DNA of 64,000 bases from Saccharomycopsis crataegensis (GCF_037102585.1 NW_027043821.1:558001-622000); one strand, 5' to 3'. Positions 19,427 through 35,947 are shown, numbered from the stretch's first letter. Notes: generated by a model from the sequence alone, not told the origin. Numbers and translations: made by a program.

Positions 19427-21223
19427 ATGGTTCAAGCCTTTTATTCATCCATAAATCGAGAGAATAGCCATAACCAGCCAGAAGAACATAATAATAACAA
19501 CCCCGGAATGTCCTCAATACCGTATAGCCGGCTTTCTGAACAATTGGAAATTAGAGACAACGAAGACATCGAAGATGGTGATGATGATGATAACGCAGTC
19601 CAAGTGTTCGACCCCCTTGCAGATAACGACGAAGATGATGATGATCTTGTCCCATTGACCGATCCCTTGGAATCCGAAGGGGTTTCTTTGAAATCAAGGA
19701 AATCCACTGAGTTTGATCTTAATAATGTCGATACCTTGTTGGAAGACTTGCCCCAAGGACGTAATTACGGTATATACGCCTGCGTGGTGTTTATCATCTC
19801 TCGAATTATCGGTAGTGGGATTTTTAGCACTCCTGGCGGGATATACAGAGACGTTGGAGGGTCTCCGTTCTTATTCTTCTTAGCCTGGGTCGTGGCAACC
19901 TTGATCTCGTTCTTGTGTATGATTGTTTATTTGGAAATCGGCACGTTGATGCCGAGATCAGGAGGACCGAAGGTATTCTTGGAAATGATTTATAGGAAAC
20001 CAAAACATTTGGCCACCGTATTGATTTGTTTGCATTCTATCGTATTTGGCTTCACCTGTTCTGGGGCAGTGACTTTTGGCCAATATTTTCTACGAGCTAT
20101 TGGTATTGAGGTGGATATCTCCCAATCTAATGCTTCAAGATACGTTGGCCTAATCCTAATTGCTATCTGTTTAGTGATTCAATCACTTTCTGTGAAAACC
20201 AGTTTGTACGTGCAAAATGTTCTTGGATTCATCAAATTGATTCTTCTTGGGATTTTGACGGTGACAGGACTATACGTTTTATTGTTGCCTCAATCGATAA
20301 CTCATGTGGAAAACCAATTGCACTGGAATGAATTTTTCGCACCAAAGCGAGAAGTAACCATATCGTCTTTCACCTCAGCGGTATTGCAGGCGATTTTTTC
20401 ATTTTCTGGCTGGGAAAGTATCTATTTCATCACTTCTGAAATTAAAAATCCCATTAGGACTTTAAAGATCGTGGGCCCGTTGTCGCTTGTGATATCGTTG
20501 CTCACCTACACATTTGTCAATATTGCGTATTTGAAAACCATTAATGGTGAGGAAATCTTTGCTAGTGGGCAATTATTGGGATCAATTCTTTTTGAAAAAG
20601 TGTTTGGCCCCAAAATCGGCAAAACCTTCTTGTCGATTACCGTGGCCTTATCGGCGGCCGGTAATGTGTATGTGGTCCTCTATGCGATTTCCAGAATGTC
20701 TCAAGAAGTTTTCAGAGAAGGGATTTTGCCATGCTCACGCTTCATGGCCTCCAATTGGCCAGGGTTGGGGACTCCTGTGCCAACCTTACTGTTATCATTC
20801 TTAATCTCGGCGATTTTCCTTTTAATCCCCCCACCGGGAGATATTTTCAGCTACATTGTTTCCTTGGAGACGTATATGTTAGAAATGATCATGTTGGCGA
20901 TCATTATTGGGCTTTTCAAATTGCGCAGAGACTATCCCGATATCAAAAGACCGATTAAAGTCCCATTGGTTGCTCCTACCGTGGGTGTGATTGTGGTGAG
21001 TTATTTGTTAATCACCCCATTGTTGAAAAAGAATGAGAATACCGCCATTGGTAGTTTGCCAAATTATGGGGTGCTTGGGATCATTTTGTTGTTGTTGGGA
21101 GTTTTGTATTGGCTCATGTTGTTTATGGTTTTGCCAAAGATTGGTAATTACAAATTGCGCAAAGAGCAAGAAGTTCTATCCGATGGGTTAGTTATCAAAC
21201 ATTGGAAGAAGTTTTACAATTAA
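19427..21223 (+). CDS. MUP1: Amino-acid permease of the Mup1/LAT type
   Basis: Plasma-membrane amino-acid transporter of the APC superfamily, most like the yeast high-affinity methionine permease Mup1. It has 598 residues with about twelve hydrophobic segments from residue 113 to 580. The TM1 unwound motif IIGSGIFSTPGGI is the substrate-binding glycine loop shared by LAT transporters. Further family segments are FSGWESIYFITSEIKNPIRT in the TM6 region and YAISRMSQEVFREG. A cytosolic N-tail of about 110 residues is unusually acidic (EDIEDGDDDDN, DNDEDDDD). In Mup1 the N-tail carries Lys residues ubiquitinated by Rsp5-Art1 for methionine-induced endocytosis, next to an acidic patch; here the acidic patch is clear. 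A later start at residue 28 (MSSIPYS) is possible. The substrate is inferred; it could be the paralogue Mup3. Confidence 0.85.
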   Translation: MVQAFYSSINRENSHNQPEEHNNNNPGMSSIPYSRLSEQLEIRDNEDIEDGDDDDNAVQVFDPLADNDEDDDDLVPLTDPLESEGVSLKSRKSTEFDLNNVDTLLEDLPQGRNYGIYACVVFIISRIIGSGIFSTPGGIYRDVGGSPFLFFLAWVVATLISFLCMIVYLEIGTLMPRSGGPKVFLEMIYRKPKHLATVLICLHSIVFGFTCSGAVTFGQYFLRAIGIEVDISQSNASRYVGLILIAICLVIQSLSVKTSLYVQNVLGFIKLILLGILTVTGLYVLLLPQSITHVENQLHWNEFFAPKREVTISSFTSAVLQAIFSFSGWESIYFITSEIKNPIRTLKIVGPLSLVISLLTYTFVNIAYLKTINGEEIFASGQLLGSILFEKVFGPKIGKTFLSITVALSAAGNVYVVLYAISRMSQEVFREGILPCSRFMASNWPGLGTPVPTLLLSFLISAIFLLIPPPGDIFSYIVSLETYMLEMIMLAIIIGLFKLRRDYPDIKRPIKVPLVAPTVGVIVVSYLLITPLLKKNENTAIGSLPNYGVLGIILLLLGVLYWLMLFMVLPKIGNYKLRKEQEVLSDGLVIKHWKKFYN

Positions 21224-21540
21224 TTTTTTTTTTGTTTTTTTTTTCTTTCATTTTTTGTTTTTGTTTTTGTTTTTGTTTGATAGACGCTTATTTTATTAGT
21301 TTGATTCGGAAAAAGTTTATAAATAACATATATATATAAAGTTTCTATATAATTATCATATAATTTGGCATAATAATAGGTTATTGGTGATTATTACCCG
21401 TACAGCGGTGGGTGCCTAACTGCACTCCGCTCATGATTTTTCTGCTGTGGAAAATTTTTGAAATTACCGTAAACATCGAATAGAGCAAGATAGCCAGGCA
21501 ATAACCAAATAACACCACAGCATATTTCTTTCTAATAATC
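21224..21540. other. Intergenic region, permease/MRPL11
   Basis: T-rich 3' region of the permease with repeats of TTTTTG at about 21250-21278, then the short promoter of MRPL11. Nothing else is seen. Confidence 0.6.
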
Positions 21541-22236
21541 ATGCTCGGCAAGATATTAGGGCTCAACACCAAAACTTCAGTACCGTCAATAACAAGCCGC
21601 TGGTATGCCACCGCGGTCAAGCGTAACACTTTCAAACCACTAGATTCAAGAAAGACCTTTTTGATCGATTCTTATGCCAGTTTGATGAGACACAACCAAC
21701 TTGTGTTGTTTGCTCATCGTAACAACTTGGTCAAGAACGACGATGACTTATTCAGAAGTCAAATCAAACAGCTTGGGGGTGAACTTGTGGTGATAAACAA
21801 CAGTCTTATGAAGGTTTACCTTAGATCGGAAAAGGACGAAGATCCAGCAGACGCCCAAACCACTTTGAAGAACAAAAGAAATAAACATCCCTTATTCTCA
21901 GTATTGAACGGCCCAACTGCTGCCATTGCCTTCAAAGAAAACGACCCAAGTAAAATCAAGCAATTATACAAAGTGTTGAAGGCCGCCAAGGAGAAGTTAT
22001 TTGTGGTTGGGGCTAAAGTCGACGACGATTTCTACAGCTTGGACAAATTGGACACTTACAAGGACTTGCCAAGCAAACCAGAGTTGCAGGCCCAATTGGT
22101 TGGCTTATTGAACATATTAGGTGGTTACGGCTTGACCAGAACTTTGGAAAGTGCCAGCAATGTGTTGCATTTGACTTTGAAGTCGCACCACGATAACGTT
22201 GAAAACCCAAAGACAGAGCAAGAAGAATCCAAATAA
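21541..22236 (+). CDS. MRPL11: Mitochondrial ribosomal protein uL10m (Mrpl11)
   Basis: Large-subunit mitoribosomal stalk-base protein of the L10 family. It has 231 residues (249 in S. cerevisiae). The first about 25 residues (MLGKILGLNT...SRWYATAVKR) are basic, hydroxylated and lack acids, as expected for a mitochondrial presequence. The L10 core follows: RKTFLIDSYASLMRHNQLVL, then LFSVLNGPTAAIAFKENDPS (the conserved L/F-x-G-P-T turn and beta strand). Next come a K-K-rich helix and the LLNILGGYGLTRTLESAS segment. It is one of four mitoribosomal large-subunit genes in this window. No intron is needed. Confidence 0.92.
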   Translation: MLGKILGLNTKTSVPSITSRWYATAVKRNTFKPLDSRKTFLIDSYASLMRHNQLVLFAHRNNLVKNDDDLFRSQIKQLGGELVVINNSLMKVYLRSEKDEDPADAQTTLKNKRNKHPLFSVLNGPTAAIAFKENDPSKIKQLYKVLKAAKEKLFVVGAKVDDDFYSLDKLDTYKDLPSKPELQAQLVGLLNILGGYGLTRTLESASNVLHLTLKSHHDNVENPKTEQEESK

Positions 22237-22387
22237 AGGGATGAAGGGGGAAGACGATATAAATGATTATTGATGTATATTCCGAATAATTTTATGTTTT
22301 GTAAATATTATGTTTGTGTGTGTGTGTGTTGTAGGATGTAATAATAATTGATGAAATCGCCTGCGATGTAATAGAGAGACAGCACCG

Positions 22388-22395
22388 CACGTGAC
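22388..22395. promoter_or_regulatory. CACGTGAC (Cbf1-like) site upstream of SMD2
   Basis: This is the reverse form of GTCACGTG, 118 bp upstream of the SMD2 ATG and in the short interval after MRPL11. Binding is inferred from sequence only. Confidence 0.45.
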
Positions 22396-22512
22396 AATAA
22401 CGCTTTGCAGCGTTTTTTCCCAAACAGCGCTTAAAAAAAAAAAAGAGAGAAGCGATGCGGTGATATTGTTGATACTGAGCATCTACACTATACACTTCAT
22501 AAATATATCACC

Positions 22513-22947
22513 ATGGCGTACGTTGATAGTTTATTATGTTTTTTTTTGTTCATTCATTTGCTTTGTTTTCTCTTCAATTTGTGATTTCTCACTAACCTTC
22601 ATTTTAGTGAACTAGTCAATATCACAAAATCAGAATTGACTGATGAACAGTTACAGAGGTTGGAAGAATACGAGATCTCCAATGGGCCTATGTCGTTATT
22701 GAAATCTGCAGTTGAAACACACTCTCCAGTTATAATATCGTTAAGAAACAACCATAAACTCATCGCCAGAATTAAGGCGTTTGATAGACACTCTAACATG
22801 GTTTTGGAAAACGTGAAAGAATTGTGGACCGAGACCCCAAGAAACTCGAAGGGTAAAAAGATAAAGCCCGTTAATAAGGAAAGATTCGTCAGTAAGATGT
22901 TTTTGAGAGGGGATTCTGTGATAGTTGTCTTTAAGGCTCCAGTGTGA
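22513..22947 (+). CDS. SMD2: Spliceosomal Sm protein Smd2, spliced
   Basis: Core Sm-ring subunit of U1, U2, U4 and U5 snRNPs. Exon 1 is only ATGGC (22513-22517). The intron is 22518-22607 (donor GTACGT, CACTAAC branch motif, TTTTAG acceptor) and exon 2 is 22608-22947, giving 114 residues (110 in yeast). Splicing yields [20 protein letters not shown], the usual helical N-extension; exon 2 alone has no ATG at that point. The Sm1 motif includes [20 protein letters not shown] and [14 protein letters not shown]. The Sm2 motif is [10 protein letters not shown]. The loop between them ([20 protein letters not shown]) is basic, as in other Smd2 proteins. Confidence 0.96.
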
Positions 22948-28532
<5,585 letters not shown>

Positions 28533-28890
28533 TGTATAGTTAATTGATTAATGATTATTGTGATAATATTTATTTCTATGGTTAAACTTGTATTCTTTTT
28601 CATAGTCAGGATTGTTGATAAAAATGATAGGATAACCTCAATTACTTGTTCAATATTTTTTTTGAAGAAATTGCGAACGCTACTGATAAGAATACTATTG
28701 TTATCATCCAACCCAATAACAATATCAATGAAATTACTACAATATGAATGCCACAATGTACAACAAATTTTCACCACAAAATTATAGAAACAGGGAGTCG
28801 TTTATTAGGAGAATTCCAATAAGCTTTGAAAAAAAAGAAGTTTTTAGTAATAAGACATTAATATGATGAGGAAAAGTCGAATTAAATAAT
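28533..28890. other. Convergent intergenic region, GCN2/RPS18
   Basis: About 360 bp of AT-rich sequence hold the 3' ends of two converging genes. No gene is seen. Confidence 0.6.
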
Positions 28891-29837
28891 TTATCTTCTT
28901 CTTCTGGAAGTGGTCTTGGTGTGTTGACCTCTGACCTTCAAACCCCAGTAGTGTCTGATACCTCTGTGAGCTCTGATCTTCTTCAATCTTTCCAAGTCAT
29001 CTCTCAATTTGGATTCAACACCGTTGGCCAACAAGTGGGAGTCCTTACCGTCGGTGAAGTCTCTTTGTCTGTTCAAGAACCAGGCTGGGATCTTATATTG
29101 AGTTGGGTTTTGCATGATGGTGACGACTCTTTCCAATTCTTCTTGGGTCAATTCACCAGCTCTCTTGTTCAAATCAATATCAGCCTTCTTACAGACCAAG
29201 TTGGCGTAACGACGACCGACACCCTTAATGGTGGTCAAGGCGTAAACAATCTTGATTCTACCATCAACGTTGGTGTTAAGCAAACTAAAACATACAGTTA
29301 GTAAAAAATGATGCCATTATAACTTCGATAGATTGTGGTATTCATTTCGCCTTGATGAAAAATTTAAAAGAATAATGTACTGAGGAGGGTTTCTTTTTTG
29401 TTCCGATGATCCCACAAGTCTTTTCTTTCCAAATCTTGAGTATAATACTAATTACTTTGATCTCTTGTAACTGTAAGCTGATTTGTATTGACATGATTGT
29501 GAATTACACATTTATTTCATTTAACTTTGAGGTCCGGTAAAATCACTCCATAAAAATTCATCCACATAAACGGTGATGCAATTGACGACAATTCTTAAAC
29601 TTTGATGATTACTTGTTTGATATAATTGTGTAACGATTCTGAAATTGTCTTGATGATTTGATGATTATTGCTCTTTAATATTACATTGACCAATCCATTC
29701 ATATACATTGAAATTGATATCCCATTATCTCAATCCCCAATACCTCATCTTTTCAATTTATCTCTTTGCTAGATATATTATTCGACATACCGCAAAATGT
29801 GTTGGAAACTACCTTCTTCTTGAACAACTAAAGACAT
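28891..29837 (-). CDS. RPS18: 40S ribosomal protein uS13 (Rps18), spliced
   Basis: Head protein of the small cytosolic subunit, contacting the P-site tRNA and bridging to the large subunit. Exon 1 is 29837-29791 ([15 protein letters not shown] plus two bases) and exon 2 is 29284-28891. The protein is 146 residues, the same length as in S. cerevisiae, with near-identical blocks [20 protein letters not shown] and [20 protein letters not shown] and the basic tail SRRRR. The 506-nt intron (29285-29790) has a canonical GTATGT donor and TACTAAC branch point 12 nt before the TTTTAG acceptor. I saw no snoRNA boxes on the coding strand of the intron. The intron position matches the yeast gene. Confidence 0.98.
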
Positions 29838-30271
29838 CTTGTATGGTACTTGGTTATTCTTTCCTATTAGCTGTCTAACCTTCAAGCAGTATTATGGAAG
29901 CCTATATTTTTTCTCTGAATACACCATTTGAAATTTTCACGATGTGTGGGTGGGGAAAGAAAAAAAAAACCCTAGTGCTTTTAGGAAAATACAGCGTCAC
30001 AGAAGAAGCCCTACCAAAGCACATGATATATATTAGGGTAGTGTATATGATTCTTGCGCATGATCGCGTATTTGTGCATATATACGGTGCAGGACTTATC
30101 TTCAACATGATACAATCAATATTTTTGAATTACTACTTCTCAAAACACCCGTAATAGATCAAATACAAGACACAATAATGCTTTTTTATTTTTATTGTAA
30201 GTTTCTTCTTTTTTTTTTTTAGATATATATATACAAGAAAAAAAAAAACAAGTATTAACCATCTTTATTTT
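29838..30271. promoter_or_regulatory. RPS18 promoter with TTAGGG-type motifs
   Basis: The promoter of RPS18 also covers the 3' end of YML6. It contains TTAGGGTAG at 30033-30041 on the plus strand and ACCCTAG near 29969-29975. Both resemble the Tbf1 motif reported for ribosomal-protein promoters in Candida albicans and related yeasts; no Rap1-type site is obvious. A poly-A/T tract lies beside them. Assignment to Tbf1 is inference. Confidence 0.5.
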
Positions 30272-31128
30272 TCAGTTCTCCTTCCCGTAAACATCAGCGA
30301 GATATTTTAGAGCATCCATTTCAATGAAAGTATATTGTGATCTCAAGATGTCTCTGACTTCGATAAATTCTTTAGAGATGATGTCGATTCTTTCGTTACT
30401 TTCAGTAGCGTCTTGTAAGTTTGGTCTTGGTTCATTGACGATGAAAAGTAAATTTGTTTTAGTTAGCTGATGCTTCAACAAAAATTGGTTTGCAGCGAGT
30501 GGGTCATTGGAAATGAATTCTGTTACGTTTGATTCGCATTCTTCGAGAGGAGTTTCACCACCAACGATGAAAAGTCTACCATTTCTGTACTTGTCACTGA
30601 GGGCCACCTTAATTGCCGATGAGTATACTTTGACTGGAATTTCTGTTGTGTAATCGTTTGGAGCATGTCTGGCATGGGCTCTACCACCACCAATTCTGAT
30701 TGGGGAATTGGCATCACCAGCTCTGGCTTTACCGGTACCCTTTTGTGGCAAGACTTTTCTTCTAGAAAGCCCGTTTTCTGAACGGCCTGGAGCATTTGAT
30801 GACCCGACTCTGGCGGCATTGGCTTCGTGAACCACCGCTTTCCATAATATATCACGACGCAAAGGGGCGTTGATGAATTTTCTACTGACTGGAATGATGG
30901 ATTTTGGTTCCAATGATGGGAATGATCTCACAGAACTCAACACATATTTTGGTAATTCTAATTTGTCAGTAACAAGAGGACTTTATGATAATCTCCAAAT
31001 GGAAGAGGAAAAATAAAAGAAAAGTATCATCACTTACCAGTAAAGTTAGGAAGCACTTTCTTTGTCGATTCAGTTGACAACGATCTTATGCTTTGTGATA
31101 CGGGAGCGCGAAGTATTGGTTTGAACAT
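30272..31128 (-). CDS. YML6: Mitochondrial ribosomal protein uL4m (Yml6), spliced
   Basis: Large-subunit mitoribosomal protein of the L4 family, lining the peptide exit tunnel. Exon 1 is 31128-31038 and exon 2 is 30957-30272, giving 258 residues. The junction reads ...KKVLPNFTELPKYVLSSVRS. Exon 1 alone supplies the start and the mitochondrial presequence (MFKPILRAPVSQSIRSLSTE), which is basic and lacks acids until residue 20. The L4 core is clear: RRDILWKAVVHEANAARVGS, then the conserved loop RKVLPQKGTGKARAGD and RGGGRAHAR-like IGGGRAHARHAP, and ALSDKYRNGRLFIV. The intron (30958-31037) has a GTAAGT donor, a TTACTGAC branch-like motif and a TTAG acceptor only 7 nt later. Confidence 0.93.
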
Positions 31129-33280
31129 GGTCAACAGATTGTGATCCGATTATTATTATTAGGACCGATATATGATCGAATAACGTATTTCTATCAAAAT
31201 TGCAAGATTTTTCCAAATTGTGATTTTTTTTGAAAAAAATATCAAATTATGGGGTCACCCGCTCCTGCATGCTGCTCAACATGAGCGAGAGAAAAATAGA
31301 AATGGCAGACAGCAAAAAAAAAAAGCAAGGAAAAATGAGAGCTCCTTCTAAATAATTTATCAAATGAGAGAATATATATTTTTTTTCATAGTACTCTTAT
31401 CTATATCTATCGGACTTGATAATCGCACAACAAAGTATATCACCAAAGTACTGGATTCAACCATTGCTATTACATGACTATAAATTAGAGTGTACTATTA
31501 CTGGCGAAGCATCTATTTAATAAGAACTGATATTATCTGAAGTAAATTACAAAGGAAGAAGGAAAAATTTGCTGCTTAAGAAAAAAAAAAGAAAATAAGA
31601 TAATCAAAAGGAGACTGAATTGAAAAAAAAAAAATTCTGCATATTCTTCGGACTTTACACTTGAAATTTTTCGTCAAGGCAAAAAATGAAAAAGAATTTA
31701 TTAACAATCAGTGAATTCCTGTTATCATATTCAATTATTTTAATATCATGGAAGCACTAATGAGAATCGAAACGACTGATGTGATCACTCCATGATTTTG
31801 CAGTATTTTCTCTTAGGAGAAACTATTCCTCCGAGCTCAAATAACATGTGGTGATATTTTTCTTTTTTTTTGATATAGTATTAGCATATGGGTCAAGCAT
31901 ACAAAGAGAAGCATCTTTTTTGAAGGTAATAGGTGTGTCAAAATATAAAAAAAGTCGAGTAGATCAACTATGCAGCCGCTCATAGGAATAATGTAAATAA
32001 CATTATGAAGATATAATTATATTTAAGATACTGCAATTTGCAAAACTCCAAATTTATCTGATATTAGGTTTTCTGCACCGGTAAATCTGATTCTCGATTT
32101 AACATATATATCAGAGTATGGAAAAATATTAGAGTGTCTGATCAAATGGGAGAAAGAACGGACAGATCAGAATGCCGTTAAATTTAGGAACCCTGCAGCC
32201 ACATTGACAAAGTCAAAGAAGGTAGAAGTGTGGTGCTTCAATAATAGTCAAAAATAAATGGACCATAGCTATAATAAAAAACTATTTAGTTTATATTCTT
32301 CAGAATCTCTCTGTTGAGGAGATATCGATGATGATCACGTGTTAAATCACGCGTAGCTTCCTTCGTAAATTTTTCCAGAACAGAAGGGGATCACCCGGCA
32401 CTTTTCCTTGGGGTATTTGGGAAAATTGGCAAAAAGCGAAGGAACCCTGGATGGGTGATCATATTGTATTCGTCCTGTCAGTTATTTCATACAGGATTCA
32501 CCACCAATAGTTATTTTTTTGGTGAAATTCCGTATCTCGAGGACTAAAAACTCTTTGGCCACAAATTTGGAGATTGATTGGCTTATTTGGAGATAGATTG
32601 GTCCCCGACTTGTTATTGTCTTATTGTGAGGGTACTGTGCGTGTGTGTTTTTAGAGATCGCGTTTTCGTGCTTTTTTGTTTGTGTTTTTGTCAGGTAAAT
32701 AAACACAAATCAATATCCACAATTATTATTTTTGGATTGGCAGGCAAAAATAGACCAATTTAAATAATAAAATAAATTAAGGAAGAAAGTATCACAGTAT
32801 TTTCCTTTTTTTTTTTTTTTTTTAATTTACGGCTAGATCAAGAAAGTTTGATTAGATTAGATAAGAAGAAGCATTCAACGCAAGGCCCAGGTTTTATTTC
32901 AAATCTATAAATCTTATTTCAAAAGGAGGAAGGTATTGCCATTGTTAAACCTAAAGGTTCTGGTCTCTTTTTTCTAGTGTCCCAATATTCAATTTACAAT
33001 TGCTGGCTACGTTAGTCCTTACATAAATCTCATGAGGACAATTGGATTACTTGATCACTAAATCAGATACACAAATTTTGGAAACCACTGAATTTCAAAC
33101 CAAAGAAAATTAGAACGCGAAGAGAAGTCATCTTGTGTAATCGAGGAATTGATTTATTCTGAAAAGTTTTTCTTGTATTATATATTATCAAGGACGGAAT
33201 AGTTTACATATTTATCCAGGGAATTTTTTTTTTCAATCGTTAGCCATCGCCTATTATAAGAACTTATAACATAACCTAAT
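31129..33280. other. Gene-poor 2.15-kb stretch, YML6/HFI1
   Basis: Long divergent intergenic region without a credible ORF. A CACGTG lies at 32336-32341. Between 32358 and 32460 two pairs of 8-bp inverted repeats are interleaved (TTCCTTCG/CGAAGGAA and GATCACCC/GGGTGATC). Poly-A/T tracts occur at about 31315-31325, 31584-31593 and 32805-32823. Nothing in it matches an RNA gene I know. Confidence 0.5.
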
Positions 33281-35281
33281 ATGTTGGCTGCCCAGAATAA
33301 TACAGCCCCAACACTTCCCAAGAAGCAAATCCCACTCTCAAACTCCAATGCCAATGCTGGGACCAACCCTAAGCCTATCATAGGTACCAATGCAAGTAGC
33401 CCCTTGGCTAACGCGACTTTTGCCAATGGGACAACAAAATCAGCCGTGGCAGGTGGCACTGTCATTCGAAGAATTGAACTCGAAGATTTGGTGAAGGAAT
33501 TCAGGGAATTTTTGGGCGAGAAACGATGGAGTGGATATTATTCTATGCTTTGTAAATTTTTACTAGGAAAAATGTCAAAGGATGAATACCACTCATACAT
33601 TAAAAACCATTTTTTAGCTGTGAGGTCAGAGGAAAAAGAGAAAGAGTTTAAAGAAGGTAAACCATTAGGGACTTTCAAATCAAGATTCGTTAGGTATCAC
33701 AATAAATTCCTTTTAGCATCATTAGCAAACTCTTTCCGTGATGCTCCTAATGCAAATAATATCACGGCAGATGGGTTTGGGTATTTGAACACTCTTAGTG
33801 GAAAGAGCCAGAAAAAACAAAAAGTTTCGAGTGACGTTACAGAACATGAAAAATTGAAGAAAAATATCATGAGTTTGACAATTAAGGAACGTCGAAGAAT
33901 TAAAAATATCCCAAAGAATGATGATCCTAAGATTGCTTTGCAAAGAAAAAAACAAACCTTGGGTCAAGTATCGCTGGAAAGATTTGAATTACTTCCAAGA
34001 ATTCCCGCCGGAAGTAATACTAATAATACGAAAAACAAAAATGCCCAAGCAATTAATGGTTCCACTGGAACAAATAATCAAAACAAGGATTTACCTGATG
34101 TGTCAAACAAAAAACTAAAAGGGAAGAATGTTAATCAATTGCAAGTTAAAGTCGATGGAAATAAAGATGGAGCTTCTAACGGAAATGATAAGAATTTGAA
34201 TCTTATACAGCGTGGGAGTGGTAATGCTCAGAGTACCCCACCTTCAGCAGTACTGTCTACAACCAGTAGCAGCAATCAGCAACCAGCTACCGCAAACACC
34301 CCGGCTATGAATGTTGGATTATGGACGCAGGAAGTAATGACGGGACTCCTGACAATGTTGAGCAGTGAAAGTTATGAATTGCCAGATGTCAACTTTTTGA
34401 AAAATAGAATGGTTGGGATCATGAGAGAAAATGGGCTAGTGGGGAGTGTCAATGATCAGACGTTAAATATTATGATTGTTGGGTTAGAGAATTATTTGAA
34501 GAATATTATCGAAGCGGCGGTGGACACCGTGAGATACCGGAAATTTAGATATGATGAAGATAATGCTGGTCCAACAATTGATGATGACGATAGAATGATG
34601 GATGGCAATGAGCCTACCAATGCCGTTGCTTCAAGAAGCGATAAAGAAATGAACCTTGACGTGGCCTCATCTCCTGGCTCAAGCACCTCATCATCTCGAA
34701 ATGCTAGCAATTCTTCATTGACATCCAATATGACTTCCACCACAAACACCTCGGCTCCAATGTCTCCCGGAAAGATTGATTATGAACAACATCGTAAACG
34801 GAAAATCACGTTGACCACAGAAGATATTTATGACACTTTTAAGCTTACTCCTCATATCATTGAGCCATACGGGATATTGGACCGGATCTCTTCAGTATTA
34901 TTGAGAGATGACGATATAATTAAGTATGATGAAGTAAACAGAAGTGGGATTGTTGATTTATTAAGGATAAATAAAGAGAAATCCACGGATGAGGGATATT
35001 TGAAGCACAAAAAATTGAGTTCGGAATTGGTTGATGTGATTGATCATTTCTCTGGTACAGGTGCGGATATTTTCAATAATCAGCAAGAAGGAGAAAAAGA
35101 AATAGCAGCGGATGAGTCCAAGGAACCAGCGGCACCAAGTGAAAAGAAGGATTCTGAAGGCGAGAAGGATGAAAACGTGAGTACAAACAAAAGTGATGGT
35201 GCTGCCGCTGCTGTTAAAGCTGACAATAATGAAGGTAGTAAAGAGGAGTTACTATGGCTAATTCATGATCTATTGGCATAG
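33281..35281 (+). CDS. HFI1: SAGA coactivator subunit Hfi1/Ada1
   Basis: Structural subunit of the SAGA histone acetyltransferase complex; its histone-fold pairs with Taf12. It has 666 residues (488 in S. cerevisiae). The conserved N-terminal module is at about residues 60-115: VIRRIELEDLVKEFREFLGE, KRWSGYYSMLCKFLLGKMSK, then DEYHSYIKNHF. The SAGA-Tad1 region continues in the middle (about 347-420) with ESYELPDVNFLKNRMVGIMR and NGLVGSVNDQTLNIMI, which correspond to the ELPD motif and histone-fold segment. Linkers are long and rich in Asn, Ser and Gly, explaining the extra length. A late block, KRKITLTTEDIYDTFKLTPH, is also typical of the family. The acidic/Lys tail is probably disordered. Confidence 0.88.
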   Translation: MLAAQNNTAPTLPKKQIPLSNSNANAGTNPKPIIGTNASSPLANATFANGTTKSAVAGGTVIRRIELEDLVKEFREFLGEKRWSGYYSMLCKFLLGKMSKDEYHSYIKNHFLAVRSEEKEKEFKEGKPLGTFKSRFVRYHNKFLLASLANSFRDAPNANNITADGFGYLNTLSGKSQKKQKVSSDVTEHEKLKKNIMSLTIKERRRIKNIPKNDDPKIALQRKKQTLGQVSLERFELLPRIPAGSNTNNTKNKNAQAINGSTGTNNQNKDLPDVSNKKLKGKNVNQLQVKVDGNKDGASNGNDKNLNLIQRGSGNAQSTPPSAVLSTTSSSNQQPATANTPAMNVGLWTQEVMTGLLTMLSSESYELPDVNFLKNRMVGIMRENGLVGSVNDQTLNIMIVGLENYLKNIIEAAVDTVRYRKFRYDEDNAGPTIDDDDRMMDGNEPTNAVASRSDKEMNLDVASSPGSSTSSSRNASNSSLTSNMTSTTNTSAPMSPGKIDYEQHRKRKITLTTEDIYDTFKLTPHIIEPYGILDRISSVLLRDDDIIKYDEVNRSGIVDLLRINKEKSTDEGYLKHKKLSSELVDVIDHFSGTGADIFNNQQEGEKEIAADESKEPAAPSEKKDSEGEKDENVSTNKSDGAAAAVKADNNEGSKEELLWLIHDLLA

Positions 35282-35947
35282 TATCGATTATATTTTAACA
35301 ACCTCATTACGCTTTATTTGTTATTGTTTTTTTTATTTATTTATTTTTAATTTTACATTTTTAATGGTTCGATTCTTTACATTCAATGTTTTATTATGTT
35401 CTGTTGTCAGCTCTGCTTTTTGCTGTTATTTTTTTTTCTCTTTTTCTGTTTCTTTTGGTGTTTTAGAATCTATTGCATCTTTTTAGGGGTTTTATTTGCT
35501 TTTTTTTTTATATTTTATTTTTGTAGGATAATTTTGTTATGTATTAGTTTTGCGCCTAATAAAAAATTGTATCATTATTTATAATTAAGTAGGCTTTTCA
35601 AAGTCTTGTTTCTTACCAGGAGCTATTTTTTTCATTTCATGCCAATTGAGATCCGAAAATCGTAACCAACCTTTAATCGCCAATTGTATCTGAATAATTT
35701 GCAAATAACATGAACCTTACAGTTATATTAAAAAATCAAGAGGGAAATCAGAATAGAAAAGTTACAAAATACAAAAAAACAAAAACAAAAAGTCACATAA
35801 ACCAGGGATAAAGTTCTTTCAAAGGGCAACAATAGCCGCTAATATGCGAAAGATGTTTAGTGGAGTGAGTCAGTTTGATGGAAAAAATAGGAGAGTCATT
35901 TCTTCATCACTTTCCTGATCTAACAAAAGCACATTCAAATGAAAAAA
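35282..35947. other. Convergent intergenic region, HFI1/PNS1
   Basis: T-rich terminator-type sequence following HFI1 and A-rich sequence following PNS1 on the other strand. Two overlapping Phe/Cys-rich frames near 35265-35584 are products of T-tracts. No gene is seen. Confidence 0.6.

Noticed and set aside
29285-29790. Possible C/D-box snoRNA in the RPS18 intron
   Set aside because: TGATGA-like and CTGA motifs occur only on the strand opposite to the host gene and are too close together.
30350-30941. Treating YML6 as starting at its internal Met in exon 2
   Set aside because: Exon 1 gives a good mitochondrial presequence and the splice signals are complete.
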